Shown here: piece by piece, positions 1 through 10,973 of the stretch
Layout: every line of letters begins with the position of its first letter
Numbering within the stretch: the first letter of the stretch is position 1
NCBI RefSeq assembly: GCF_000340215.1
Contig: NW_006921532.1
Coordinates: 2,087,337-2,151,336, forward strand
Direction of reading: 5' to 3'
Length of the DNA stretch: 64,000 nt
DNA from: Pseudocercospora fijiensis CIRAD86
Lineage: Eukaryota; Ascomycota; Dothideomycetes; Mycosphaerellales; Mycosphaerellaceae
Made by a program: the position numbers and the translations under genes
Notes under the pieces: generated by a model
What the model was told of the DNA's origin: nothing
The model's input: the letters and a program-made list of their open reading frames with translations, nothing else
Database searches by the model: none

Positions 1-205
1 GACGAAGACGTTGTTGCTGTGCAATGGTAGTTGCAATAGCTTCCTATAGGTGATTTTCTATGAAGGATTAGCAAGCATATCAGTTCTGTTATTAAATAGG
101 AAGAAGAGTATTAGTATATACTAGGAGGGTAGAAGCTATTTATTCTACTTATTATTACCCTAGATAGGCAATCCTCTATACTATTACTATAGTTGCTATA
201 GATCT
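1..205. repeat. AT-rich, RIP-like repeat edge
   Basis: This stretch is rich in TA steps and poor in CA/TG, the same composition as the transposon blocks further on. It ends abruptly where the CLC fragment begins. It is probably the right edge of a degenerate repeat lying mostly outside the window. No coding frame or terminal repeat can be read in what is visible. Confidence 0.5.
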
Positions 206-540
206 TTACTTCCCCATCGGGGCTCTAAATACAACACTCAAGCCGCTCGCACAAGCTGCATACAAGATCTCTCGCATCTTCCTTCCATTGTCACGGTGCT
301 TGTGGAAGCGTCTCGCAACAAGGTGTCCAACGCAAGTTGAGATGTAGACGAAAGGCCCTTGTTTCCCAAAGCACATGCCCGTGGCTACGGTGAAGACTGC
401 ACCTGTGGCTTTGACCAGCAGGACTTTGAAATCAAGGAATCCCGGAATGACGAAGCCTGAGAGGATGGGGTTTGATCTCAGGAATACCACTTCCTGCAGC
501 CATGTACATGCTTTTGCCAGTAACAGATGGTGGAGCTGAA
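206..540 (-). pseudogene. CLC chloride channel gene fragment
   Basis: On the minus strand this encodes only the middle of a ClC-family channel or H+/Cl- exchanger (fungal Gef1-like). It shows the GSGIPE motif (near 500-520), then LSGFVI, then GKQGP, then the segment ending in APMG. The intact family is about 750-900 residues long, while fewer than 110 are left here. The GSGIPE part and the LSGF part lie in different frames, separated by a run of C that is one base too long, so a frameshift is visible. The usual gating glutamate of GKEGP is Gln here. The 3' side stops at AT-rich repeat DNA and no 5' exons follow upstream. I read it as a broken gene remnant, probably cut by a repeat; an assembly error is less likely. 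Confidence 0.7.
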
Positions 541-1636
541 CTTTGTGCTGTTATGTATTGGTCTCCTTTTATCGCCTGTGCCTGGAGCGGAGAAAATGGC
601 GTGCCGTAAGGTGAGAGATTCAGAGATTCTTTGGTGTTTGTCTGTGCTCACGAGACCACCTGCTCAACGTGTCGTCGTGTCGTGGTCCAGGTCCAGGATG
701 TAGCCAAGGAGTGGCCGGTCCGCAGGCCGCTGAAACTAGCACATGTGGCCTCGATGCTCAAGAGCAAAATGAATGAGATTGGAAGGCAGCTGCCACATCC
801 TGCTTGCAGCGTTCTGTAAGGCAATGGAAGTGCAGTGAAGAAACAGTGAATATCCACTTTGCCATAGTTGCAGCAGCATCGTCTTGAATGAGGACCTAAG
901 CTGGACTCCAACTTACCAAGCAGAAATAATGCATGCGCCAGAAAGCGAGGTGACCAGGACTTCTTTAGCAGACCATGAGCATTCAACCTCCAACCAGGAG
1001 GGTCCTCCAGCCGGATAGCTTCGAGCATCATCAAGGCAACTAGACAAGCTAGGAGAAGTTTCAATGCCGCCCTAGGTGCAGTGGTATCTAGCGGACATGC
1101 AGCGTCGGTCGTTTAGATTCCAGTAAGCCTTTAGCATTATTCTTGGTAGCAAGGCGAGGCACATATGTACGGTAGAACTAGCCGCTCCGAACCAATTTTC
1201 GGCACGATCTTCACATGCGAGAAACGCTGCGGCCGGCCTCGCCTCGCCCCACCCGAGTGCGTCCCCGCTCGCAGCAGTGCTGCAGTGTGTCGTCAAGTGG
1301 CAGGGGTCCAAGGGTCCAAGGGTCCAAGGGTGCTCTCAGGCACGAACGCAATAATGGCAATGGACACTGAAGTGAATGCCGAGTCACGCTGTGGTAGGAG
1401 AAAGTCAGACTCCACAGCACACTGTTCATCTTCATCACTGCTCACTGCCGCCTTTTTGCACTCTCCCCCTCCCCCCCCCTTCCTCCTCCCCCTCCCCCTC
1501 CCCTCTGCCAACTTGGAACATCACCTCATTGAAGCGCACTGGCCACCAGTGGGCGCTTTCCAGTCCACTATTGCACCTGCCAGCTGTCTATAATGAGAAA
1601 TTGGGCCACGACGGCTCGTTTATCACATCGCAGAAA
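541..1636. other. Intergenic region, EKI1 upstream
   Basis: I see no supportable gene. A CT-rich tract (about 1464-1505), common near fungal transcription starts, lies 130-170 bp before the kinase ATG. A minus-strand ORF at 648-1064 begins with a hydrophobic stretch, but nothing else supports it. Confidence 0.5.
1304..1331. repeat. 8-bp tandem repeat, 3.5 copies
   Basis: The unit GGGTCCAA is repeated perfectly three and a half times in the upstream region of the ethanolamine kinase gene. Confidence 0.9.
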
Positions 1637-2893
1637 ATGGCAAGCCCCCCGAACGCGTCTGCCGCCCACCGAGCAGACCAAGTCGACTCTCCTCTCGCCC
1701 TACGACACATACCAATCACCTTCGATACCACGGATCCCGAGAAGAGCGCCCTGCAACTCGTGCAAGAATATGACCGTTCGTGGGAGAGCGAGGAAGGACC
1801 AGTGCACTTCATCCGCTTCACCGACGGCATTACAAACACATTGATGAAAGCAATCAAAAGGCGACCGGGCTTAACAGAACTCCAAATAGACCAAAATGCC
1901 ATTTTGATACGAGCCTATGGCAAGGGCACAGACGTGTTGATAGACCGTGAAAGAGAGCTGCGAGCACACAATCTTCTGGCAAATCTTGGTCTTGCGCCTC
2001 CTCTGCTCGCGAGATTTGACAATGGTTTGATGTACAAGTTCATCCCTGGACATGTGTGCTCGCATACCGACCTTGCGAAGCCTGAGATATACCGCCAAGT
2101 CGCCTGGAGGCTAGGCCAATGGCACAGCCTTCCCATATCTGCCATAGCGACAACACCCATCCTTGACAGCGAGCCGGAGACCCAAAAGCTCCTGGCTCCG
2201 AAAAACGGCAATAACACTCGGCCGCACCCAAATACGTGGAGTGTCATGCGAATGTGGTTACAAGCTCTGCCGCAAAACACTGACGAAGAGCGTGAGCGAC
2301 TGAATATGCTAGGGACTGAGCTCGATTGGCTGGAGTCTAAGCTCGGCAACACGAAAGGCTTCGACGGCAAGGACTTCGTCTTTGCCCACCATGACTTGCT
2401 CTGCGGCAATGTGATTGTCGACATCCATTCAGAAGAGGAAGAGAAGCCTGTTCAGTTCATCGACTACGAGTACGCTACTCCTGGACCTGCAGCCTTCGAC
2501 ATTGCAAATCACTTTGCTGAATGGGCTGGGTACGACTGCGAGCACGAAGCCGTGCCAACGAAGTCACAACGCAAAGAATTCCTGAAACACTATGTCGCAT
2601 CCTACCGTTACCACTCAATATCCGACGAAGACACTTTGACGCTTGACATCGATTTCCAGAAAGACCTCGACACGCTCAATGTACAGGTCGATCTGTGGCG
2701 TGGAGTCCCTGGCTTCTATTGGGGAATTTGGGCACTCATCCAAGCCACGATCAGTCAAATCGACTTCGACTACGTCAAGTATGCAGAAGGAAGATTAAAG
2801 GAGTATTGGTCTTGGAAAGAGGAAGTGACAGGCACTCGCAAGAAGGAGGGCCGTGATATGTACGTGCGAGAAAAGAAATGGCAGTCTGAGTGA
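1637..2893 (+). CDS. EKI1: Ethanolamine kinase (choline/ethanolamine kinase family)
   Basis: This protein (418 aa from the chosen ATG) is expected to phosphorylate ethanolamine with ATP, the first step of the CDP-ethanolamine branch of phosphatidylethanolamine synthesis, in the cytosol. Visible family marks are an N-terminal FTDGITN-type segment, the Brenner-type catalytic motif HHDLLCGNV (about residues 256-264) and the following choline-kinase motif IDYEYATPGPAAFDIANHF. The tryptophan-rich C-terminus (GFYWGIWALIQ) is also typical. The open frame extends 87 codons upstream to 1376, but that part is low-complexity and lies over a CT-rich promoter, so I chose the ATG at 1637 just before MASPPN. 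No intron is needed. Ethanolamine rather than choline preference is inferred from overall resemblance to Eki1/EasB-like proteins. Confidence 0.9.
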   Translation: MASPPNASAAHRADQVDSPLALRHIPITFDTTDPEKSALQLVQEYDRSWESEEGPVHFIRFTDGITNTLMKAIKRRPGLTELQIDQNAILIRAYGKGTDVLIDRERELRAHNLLANLGLAPPLLARFDNGLMYKFIPGHVCSHTDLAKPEIYRQVAWRLGQWHSLPISAIATTPILDSEPETQKLLAPKNGNNTRPHPNTWSVMRMWLQALPQNTDEERERLNMLGTELDWLESKLGNTKGFDGKDFVFAHHDLLCGNVIVDIHSEEEEKPVQFIDYEYATPGPAAFDIANHFAEWAGYDCEHEAVPTKSQRKEFLKHYVASYRYHSISDEDTLTLDIDFQKDLDTLNVQVDLWRGVPGFYWGIWALIQATISQIDFDYVKYAEGRLKEYWSWKEEVTGTRKKEGRDMYVREKKWQSE

Positions 2894-5688
2894 GCTCAGA
2901 GCGAGTCATGAACAGGTCATTCAACCACCTGAAGTCACAACAGCTTTCGACACGATGGGCTGGACCAAGCAGGCACAATAGAAGACAGCATGGAAGGGGT
3001 GTACGATGCGAGCTGACTCCAAAAGCACGGCACACAGAACGGAAGTTGAAATTGTCCGATTTGCTCCGCTCGTCTTCAACAAACACCATACCCGCCGCCG
3101 AATGTGCCGCACCGAGCTTCTTGTTAATAGTTAAAAATTCTAATACGCTTTCTTGCCAAGTCAGCTGGCACGGTACCAACGAAGACAAAATTAGAGGTAA
3201 GGACACAAATACTCAATGGTCAATGATAGCTGCGCGCACCAGAGCTTCTGAGCTGGAGTCATCTCGATGAGGCACATAGGCTGGCAAAATTCGATCCTGT
3301 GGTCTTGCTCATCTAGGTCACAACATTTGCCTGAACAAAAGGACATGGGCAACAATCACAAGAGAAAACAAGAGATCCACAGCAGCTTTGAGTGAGATTG
3401 CCCAGTGGACATTGCCGCGCAACCTTATATCAAATTTTACAGCTGCTGAAGGCTTTTTGCCAGTGATACTGGTTGCATTACGCTATACGACAGCACGAGC
3501 ACATCGTTCACTGGCACAAACTGGGCCACATTCCCACACAGCATGGCATAGAAAGCAGCAGTGTCGTCGAGGGAAAGCGTAAGAACTTTAGCAGTACACC
3601 GAGCTCGATAGCACATTAGCGGACTCAATATCCAGCTACCTCAACATAAACACACCAGACCACGCCACTCATGGCAGCTCCCCTGCCATCAGCAGCAGCA
3701 TATTGTGTGAGCGCTACCGCGTCCACAACGCTAGAGATCGACAAGCATTGAGAGACAGTTATGGTCCTGGATACTTAAAACTCAGAGGAAGTCGCACTAT
3801 GGAAGACAAGACGCCATGAGGAGTTTTGGAAGGCGATCCATGAGCAAGTGCGCAGTAGCTTACTACAGGAGCAGTTTCCGTCCCGCAGATCGAGGATCGG
3901 GCAGGAGTGGAAGCAAATTTGCGCGCGAGGGCGCAAGGCAGCGTAAGACAAGCAAGGACCATCAAGACTACCGCTCAGAAATGCTATGTGCCCTAGCTAT
4001 CATGTTTGGTACTGCTTTTGTTGCAAAGCTTGGTGCTTTTCCCGCCACCTTGGACTTTGTTGAGAGGGTGTTGGACGACACTTGGAGAGGGTTGAGGAGA
4101 CTCCGGGATGATGTCCATTGCTGGGCATTTGGCACGACTTGGAAAGAGCATCAAGGCTACATAATGGACGCATGTCACAGAGCGGCAAGTCGTTGCCCTT
4201 GATACGGTGATCATCGCATAATTGCGGATTATGAGAATATCGAGTTCAGAAAGTTGCTCCACTTGCGGGGAGGCGTGCATATACGTTTGATAGTGCTTCT
4301 CACTGGACTGCAAGTTGATCATGTATACTCGACTGAAATGTTGCAGTATACGAATAACTTTGATAGAGACAACGAGGCTACGTCAACCAACTCCGTGCTC
4401 CCGGCATCAATAGAGGAGTTTCCAAGCGAGTGCTGGAAGAAGAAGTGCCAAGCTCTGCAAGACCAGATCAACAAGTAACACGGAATGGCGAACCTCTCTC
4501 ATCGAGAACAAGCATGACCAGAACAAAGTGCTTCAGAAGGAGCCTCCTAAGAAGATGTCAGAGCGCGTGAAACTCCGCACGGAGACAAGGAACCTGACAT
4601 CGCCGCAGCTTTGGGAGAAAAACGTCTGCAACATATCGAGAGGGCAACAAGAAGCTGGGAAGGCCGAATAGAATGATCGATATCGGGAAAAAGGCGTATG
4701 ATGCCGAGGAAGAGCTAAGACGGCCAGAGTACTTACGCAGACTTGCGAAGGCAAGGGGTGTTATTCATTGAGGAAGGTGAGGAGGAAGCGAAGTGATACT
4801 AGATGCATAATGCCAATGAGTGCCGGCAAAAGGATCAAGTTAACAGCTCTTCGGTGGAGCCATGCGATGTAATTTTTTTTTCTTTTTAGCAAAGTGTTAC
4901 CCGCTCTACTCATTCATCACGGCATTATTCATAATGATCCAGGCAATAATCAAGCATTGTTCATCTTCATCTATGCTCGTATCTCAGCAGCCTTCAATGC
5001 CGCCCTCAGCACCCGAATACCTATTAGTCTTCCTTCCAGACTCTGCCCTATCAAACTCTCCTAACTTCTCCATCTCCTCTTTCGGCAGCAAAGTTTCCGG
5101 ACTTGTTCTGGCCCATGTGAGTGAAGTTGCAACCGATGTCCACAAAAATCTGTACTCTAGTGCACAAGACTCAGTAGCAATGTGCAATGACAGGTTGATC
5201 TTTCAAGATTTGGTTTGGCTCATACCTAGTCTTGCTTTGTGGGTGATGGGTTGCGGACAGAGAAGGTAACGTTACACCTTATCATAGGCATCCAGCCAGC
5301 ACCATAAATTTATAGTGGACGACCTGGCCCCTGTTCCGGCTGGCTCGGAGCAGTATCAGTGGTTGGTCGATGCTCCATAACCTTGCGATTCGCTCCCGTG
5401 CAAAAGTAGACGCCAACGATGCTGTCGCGGCGGCGGGTAATCCAACCTGTATCAAGGCAGCGCTTGGATGCAAGTTTCCAGCACGGCGGAGCCGCGCAAC
5501 TGCTAAATACCATGGCTGGACAAAGGCTGCGTCAGCGGAAGGTCCGATGCAGTACCTCAGCTAGCCCGAACTCATCCCCATCCAATGAGCTGCCCACCAA
5601 GGATCGACGCCTTGCTCTCCCCTCGAGCTTACATCAAACATCACTTCGATCTTCCCCAGTCTACTGCACGCTGCGCGCCTTTTGAATC
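2894..5688. other. Intergenic region without supportable gene
   Basis: About 2.8 kb with only short overlapping frames. The longest plus-strand frames (3816-4202, 4862-5269) show no domain, no codon-bias signal I can defend and no splice-linked neighbours. The stretch at 4240-4860 has coiled-coil-like Lys/Glu/Gln codons broken by stops and may be an old gene remnant. Confidence 0.4.
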
Positions 5689-6057
5689 ATGAGTTCCTTC
5701 GGGGGTCCTGGCGGCCGCACGACCTTCTCCAAGCCTACGCCGCCCGAAAGAGGCTCGTTTCCCTTGGACCATGAGGCCGAGTGTCAGCCCATCATGAAAC
5801 TGTACTTGAAATGCATCAAGAGTGCAAAGGGCGTGCCGACGGAGGCCTGCAGGGAGCTGTCCAAGAACTACCTGCAATGCAGAATGGACAGGTACGGCGA
5901 CTGGCGCATGCAACCCGGCTTGAAACTGATGATGAGAAATTGCAGAAATCTCATGGCTCCCGATTCCATGCGCAACCTAGGATTTCAAGAGGATGAACCC
6001 TCCAAGACAGCAGCAACGACAGAGGTTGGCAAGAATTCGAATTCGAATTCGAAATGA
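5689..6057 (+). CDS. COX19: Cox19-like CHCH protein, cytochrome c oxidase assembly
   Basis: A 122-residue twin-CX9C protein of the mitochondrial intermembrane space, expected to help copper delivery and assembly of cytochrome c oxidase. The four cysteines sit at residues 32, 42, 54 and 64, exactly two CX9C pairs forming a CHCH hairpin; such proteins are imported through Mia40. The NLGF segment after the second helix fits Cox19 better than Cox17 or Cox23. The C-terminus is an Asn-Ser tail encoded by a GAATTC hexamer repeat just before the stop. The start follows a short CT-rich leader and precedes the conserved GGPGGRTTFSKP N-terminus. No intron is required, though a 3' intron removing the tail cannot be excluded. 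Confidence 0.88.
   Translation: MSSFGGPGGRTTFSKPTPPERGSFPLDHEAECQPIMKLYLKCIKSAKGVPTEACRELSKNYLQCRMDRYGDWRMQPGLKLMMRNCRNLMAPDSMRNLGFQEDEPSKTAATTEVGKNSNSNSK
6033..6051. repeat. GAATTC hexamer repeat in COX19 tail
   Basis: Three adjacent GAATTC copies encode the repetitive Asn-Ser end of Cox19, immediately before the stop codon. Confidence 0.9.
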
Positions 6058-7991
6058 GTTGGTCGACATCAACCCGCATGTGAGGAACAAACAGAAGGAT
6101 CAACAACAAAGCAAAGCGGTGGAAGGAAACGAATCCCTGGGAAATGTCAAAGACAAGACACACACCATACCAGGCGTCTGGAAAGAACGAGAACGACGCA
6201 GCACACCTACAGAATCTGTGTATCAGGGCCAGAGAGTGCATATGCCACATCCGTCACACCTACATACTCGAGTACATGATCACCTTCGGATCTCTTCCGT
6301 TAGCCGTGGGAGCGAAGCAAGGGATGTTTTAGGTTGCCTTGATCTTGGGGGAAATCCCAATACCAACGCCGTGGTATGTCTCAGATGTGGGACGACTTGG
6401 GATCCAGGAGTTCGGTCGAAAAGTAGAATTCCAAATATCCGGCTGGCGAATCGAGAGTGGTATACTTTGGCACATGCGCATAGAGCGGTGATAGGTGTGG
6501 CTGTTTGCCATAGCAACTCCTTGCTATCAGCGGTTGTGCTGGGAGTGTGCTCAGTCTGAGGAGGGTGCAGATTGGAAGGTCTCAGGATGGGAAGCAGGGA
6601 AGGCTGGTGTTATGAGGTAGGTAGGTCTTGTCTTGCAAGACTCTCATGTTCCATGAACTCGGCAAGACATGAGCGAAGAGCACTGCCCTTGTCGTCGCAG
6701 CGTTGCCTCAACTACCGAGCACCACCGTGCAAAGGGACTTTGGTGTGGCGGTAGCGTAGTATAGCGAGAGGGCGATGGGCGGACGAGGGTAGGTCAGGTA
6801 GGTAGCGCCTGTATCTGAGACTGCTTAGAATTCCACAATGTGAGGGCTTTGACAGCCGATGACAGTGGTTCTGTGCCACCGGTTGTGACAACTCGGCATG
6901 CGGAAAATCTCCGATCATGGGCCTCCTCTTCCCTGTGATACCATCCATCACACCTCAGATGCCCCCCAGCCTCGTCTCTCATGCCTGCACTTCGAAAGAC
7001 GCCCAACACTCCGAATAGTGAGTGCCTTCGAGACTGTGCTACCCTAGCGAAGTAGCAGCGTTGTCTGCCCGATTCGTGTTTCTACGCGCGAATGTTGTGC
7101 CCACCAGCCTTGCCATGAACATAGCTGAGGCTTGTGTGCTCTTTATGGGCCTCGCCTTGCTCCATGTGAAGTATGCGCACTCACCAAATCGGATTCGACA
7201 CTGAGCTATTGTCTGCGATGTAGGCAAATCAGCTTTTGTACAGCGGCGGAGTTGGCAACATGAAAATCAGGGAAAAGGTGTATAGTTTGAATGTATTGGC
7301 CATTATCTCGGCTACCCATAGAAACAAATAATGCAGTCATAAGCATGATCAAGTGCCAGCACGTCAGCTTATGAGGTTCCCTCTCGGCAGTAGTCATTCC
7401 TTCTTCGCACATCCGCCGTTCTTGCCTGACAAGCTGCTGGTTCTGATTCTCCACAATACCTCCGAAAATCATGCATGCACGCATCAGTCAAACAGAACGC
7501 CAATCCCGAAGGCCCATTAAAACAGATGCTCATCAACATCGTGAAAAAATCGGACATCCATCCTAAGAAAAGTAGAGAATTCAGCAATAGGCCTAGATCA
7601 TTCCTCTGCTTCATGTTGTATCGTGATCGCGTGCCTCCCACAGTCCAAACTATGCATGATGTGTAATGTGTTGGGTAGCTGAGATAAGACGTGCCCAAGT
7701 GGCATTCCAGAGCAAGAAAGCAAGAACAGATAGTGGTATCATTGGTGAATCATCGCTGGCCGCCCGTCCGAAACGCCTCCGAATATGGTAATAGATTTCA
7801 AAAAGGCCCAGATAACATCGAGTTGCAAGCGGGTCGTGACAAACCGGAGTGGGTGGTGGCCGGAACGTTGTCGAAGTAGGGTGTTAGTCGATCTATTTCA
7901 AGACAGTCTCCGCTCGAGAAGTTCCGCAGTGGATCTCGGCTCAGAGCGGCGGGAATCGGAATCAGAATTGGCTGGCTTGGAACACTCCATG
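6058..7991. other. Intergenic region between COX19 and bHLH gene
   Basis: About 1.9 kb holding the 3' flanks of two converging genes. Frames such as 5993-6559 only extend past or overlap COX19 and show no family marks. I see no RNA gene. Confidence 0.5.
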
Positions 7992-9803
7992 CTACTGAGT
8001 GTCCATGCCGTACTCGTCCTCTTCCTTGAAGTCAGTGGCCCAGTTGTAGTTACTGTGGCTGACACCTCCACTGCTCATGCCACTGCCACCTGGTTGGAAG
8101 CCAGGGCTCAGAGGTGGAATGGTAAGGCTTTGTGGTGAGTCGCTGTTAGTGGAGTCGCCGGCGAGGTTCGTGTATCCAGGCACCCGTAATCCAGACCCAG
8201 CCTGTCGAGAGTAGCCAGTGAAGCCACCTGCGGTAGCGTGCTTGTTCAGGACTTCCAAAATCTCGGAAGTCATGCGCTTCTCATCCTCGGTCTGATCGAA
8301 AGGCCATTCGGCACCGAGCTCGGAGACAAGCTGCTTGAGCTGTTGCTCCTGATTCAGCTTCATGTGCATGAACCACATCATGTCTCGAGTCCAAGATACT
8401 GAGCCATTGAGAATGTCGCCCTTGTTTGGGCCCTTGTCCTTCTCCTCCATGGGGAGACCCTGGGTGATAGATCCAGCTGCGCGGCGCGCGGATGTGCCAA
8501 GCAAGGAGGCAGCATTTGGAGGTGACATGCCGGCGTTTGCAATTGATGGTGAAAGTGGCGCATTTGTATGGAGGTGCTTTCGGACCTTCTCGTCCTCGAG
8601 TCTGTGCTGTGGGACAAGCGTACCGAGATCGTGGATACGCTCGTTGATGTTGTCGCGGCGACGGCGCTCCACCATGTTGTGTGATTCGCGACGCCGCCTA
8701 CGCTTGGCTTCCTGAGTGTTGAAAGGTGGGCCGGCTCCTGGCTCCATCTTAGTCGGTAGGGAGGAGGCGACTTTGCCGTGGTGGTGTCCGCTGTTCTTCA
8801 GAACTTCGGCAATCTGTGGGTGATGTGGCTGGCCGTTGTGAGGAGATGGGAATGGCGAGGAGGCGTCCCAGCTATGTCCGCTTGGTGTGCTATCCCAGCC
8901 GTTGCCGATCGAGCCTTGTTGTCTGTGTTGAATTGGTTGCATACCTGGGTGTGTGAACTCGTCGCTGACTTGCAGGTGCTGAATGCCGGGAGTGTTTGGT
9001 GTGGCAGGCGACCGCGAGTCAGACACCTTCCTGTCGATGTGCTGCATGTGAGGGCGGAAGGCGGCTTGTGTCGGCACGCTGTGAGCGCCGAATTGCTGCT
9101 GGCCTGGTGCTGGTCGGAATTGACCATAGTTGAAGCCGTCATTCGAGAATGGTGAGTGCATTGGTGCTCCGTCTGGGGTGTGTGAGAAGGTGTTCTGTTG
9201 CTGCTGCATGAAGTTCTGCACGCCTGTGTTGAAGCTGAATTCGCCGTTGGTCGATGGAGCGCTGTCAATTTGTAGATCTAGAAGCTCGTCATCGCCAATG
9301 AAGCTGTTGCTCATGGGACCATTGCCGTTAGTCAGGTTGGCTGGGTTCACGTTCATGTTGACGCCACCGCCGTATGACTGGCCCATGTGACCTTGCTGGG
9401 TGTTGTATTGCTGGAACATGTTGGGGTCGTTGAAGTTGAAGTCGTTTGGCTCTGGCTTGATGTATGGCGAAGTCGCGCCTGCCATGTCGTTGGTATCGCC
9501 GCCTAGGTCGTCAAAGGTAAATTCGAGTGGGGAGTCTCGCTTGTGCTGTGGAGATTCCTTCGACTGGTCTTCGAAGGGCGGGAATATGGTGAGGTTGTCT
9601 GGTGCTTTACACAGTCGCATTAGCTTGGAATGCTTTCGTGGGCGTGAAGTGAAGCAATCGGGCAGTGTCGGGCAGTTTCGGCTCAGAGCCGGCACGCCTT
9701 CGAACGCACTGCATAGCAAAGACATGCTGCAATTACGCTGAAGTGCCTCGCCTCGCAGTTGGGCGAAATCGCGCGCGAGCGTGCGGTCGAAACGCCGTCT
9801 CAC
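7992..9803 (-). CDS. bHLH transcription factor with long-loop HLH
   Basis: A nuclear DNA-binding protein. Residues about 366-388 hold a basic region (KRRRRRESHNMVERRRRDN) followed by helix 1 (INERIHDLGTLVPQH). A loop of roughly 60 residues then precedes helix 2, which begins near GDILNGSVSWTRDMMW. The His-Glu-Arg positions of E-box-binding bHLH proteins are present. The N-terminal half is rich in Gln, Asn and Pro, as in activation domains. The long loop is typical, as I recall it, of one conserved fungal bHLH family, so it is probably not an intron. The 5' end is uncertain: the frame is open from 9803, a better start may be the ATG at 9618-9620, and GTAAGT...TTCCAG signals near 9830-9860 suggest at least one upstream intron. 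Target genes are unknown. Confidence 0.82.
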   Translation of the reverse strand: MRRRFDRTLARDFAQLRGEALQRNCSMSLLCSAFEGVPALSRNCPTLPDCFTSRPRKHSKLMRLCKAPDNLTIFPPFEDQSKESPQHKRDSPLEFTFDDLGGDTNDMAGATSPYIKPEPNDFNFNDPNMFQQYNTQQGHMGQSYGGGVNMNVNPANLTNGNGPMSNSFIGDDELLDLQIDSAPSTNGEFSFNTGVQNFMQQQQNTFSHTPDGAPMHSPFSNDGFNYGQFRPAPGQQQFGAHSVPTQAAFRPHMQHIDRKVSDSRSPATPNTPGIQHLQVSDEFTHPGMQPIQHRQQGSIGNGWDSTPSGHSWDASSPFPSPHNGQPHHPQIAEVLKNSGHHHGKVASSLPTKMEPGAGPPFNTQEAKRRRRRESHNMVERRRRDNINERIHDLGTLVPQHRLEDEKVRKHLHTNAPLSPSIANAGMSPPNAASLLGTSARRAAGSITQGLPMEEKDKGPNKGDILNGSVSWTRDMMWFMHMKLNQEQQLKQLVSELGAEWPFDQTEDEKRMTSEILEVLNKHATAGGFTGYSRQAGSGLRVPGYTNLAGDSTNSDSPQSLTIPPLSPGFQPGGSGMSSGGVSHSNYNWATDFKEEDEYGMDTQ

Positions 9804-10947
9804 TCCTCAGAGCAGCAGCTGGAAAGCAGGCCAGTATATGTATAGGAGGGTACTTACAGTCTACAGGCATTCCTTGGACGACAAGTATGCGATCATACCA
9901 CTGTAGCTGATCCGCTCCTCTCTGTCCCACCCAAGAACGCGAGGGTGTCGTGGCGACGTGTGTAGACCCAATGGCTGATCGGCCTGCGCGTGCACCGCAG
10001 TAGGCAGAATCTCGTGTTCTAGAGTATGACGTTCGGGGTCGGTGTATTTCGAGGGAAGGAAGGTACTTCTGGAGGAAAGAAGGCGTCAGTCACAACTTGG
10101 CAAGGGCAAAATCAAATCAACGGCAGCCTGCATCAGCATGAATTTCCGCGATGCGATGCGATGGCTTGATGCGAATCTCCAGCCGAATGCCAAGCGCAAT
10201 TGGCATTAAGAGGCATGAAGGAGGCATTGACAGCGAGCGGTCTGCGCTCGGTACGGCTTTCCGTGGTGCACAAGCGGTAGGTACATTCTGACAGCAACGC
10301 CGCCGATTGCGGACGTGGACAGCTTCGCAGAAGGAGATGGCAGGACTCACCGTGGCCTTCCTGGTGGAGTGTAGGGTGCTGAGGGCGGGAGATGGTATCG
10401 ATTGGTGTAGCTTGTAGGTGCGGACGGAAGCGTGCGTCGGGCTGATTCGCGGTGGTTGTGGAAGATGAGTCGGACGAACGAACTTGACCTTGTTCGCGGC
10501 GGTCAAGAAGACGCACAAGCAAGCACTGGCTCGTGTCTCTTCACAAGCTATTCAGCTCAGCTCAGTTCCGCTCCGTTCGGGCCTGGCCTGGCCTGGCCTA
10601 GCCGTCGTCGCCGGCGCTTAAGACCGGCTGCTGCAGACAAAGATGGTCGACAGCAGAGCGCACCAGCAGCAAGAGCACTGGTGGGGTCTTCTACTGGTGT
10701 AACGTGGAGTAGGTATCGACTGTCGAGGATGTCGCGCAGATGAATGGCGGGGAATTGTGCCCGGAGGTCTGCCGAGCGAATCCAAGGCTGGCAGCTAGGA
10801 TGGCAAGCTTTGTTTGCAAGTGTGGCGGCGTGGTGCAACCGCTCTGTCAACAGTCGTGTCAAAGACTGGCGTTGTGTCGCGCTTCAGTTCCTGGCGACAA
10901 AGAACGCAGAATGGCTCGCAAGATGACGGCGAGACAGGAGAAGTGAC

Positions 10948-10973
10948 GGTGTGTGCGGTGTGTGCGGTGTGTG
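10948..10973. repeat. 9-bp tandem repeat
   Basis: GGTGTGTGC is repeated nearly three times in the intergenic region upstream of the bHLH gene. Confidence 0.85.

Noticed and set aside
648..1064. 138-codon minus ORF with signal-peptide-like start
   Set aside because: The hydrophobic N-terminus and cysteines suggested a small secreted protein, but a GGTAAGT inside and a lack of any conserved feature leave it unsupported.
3816..4202. 128-codon plus ORF
   Set aside because: No domain, no neighbour-linked exons and composition like the surrounding intergenic DNA.
10117..10522. Overlapping minus ORFs of about 130 codons
   Set aside because: Not supported as a separate gene; at most a part near 10340-10480 is a leader exon of the bHLH gene.
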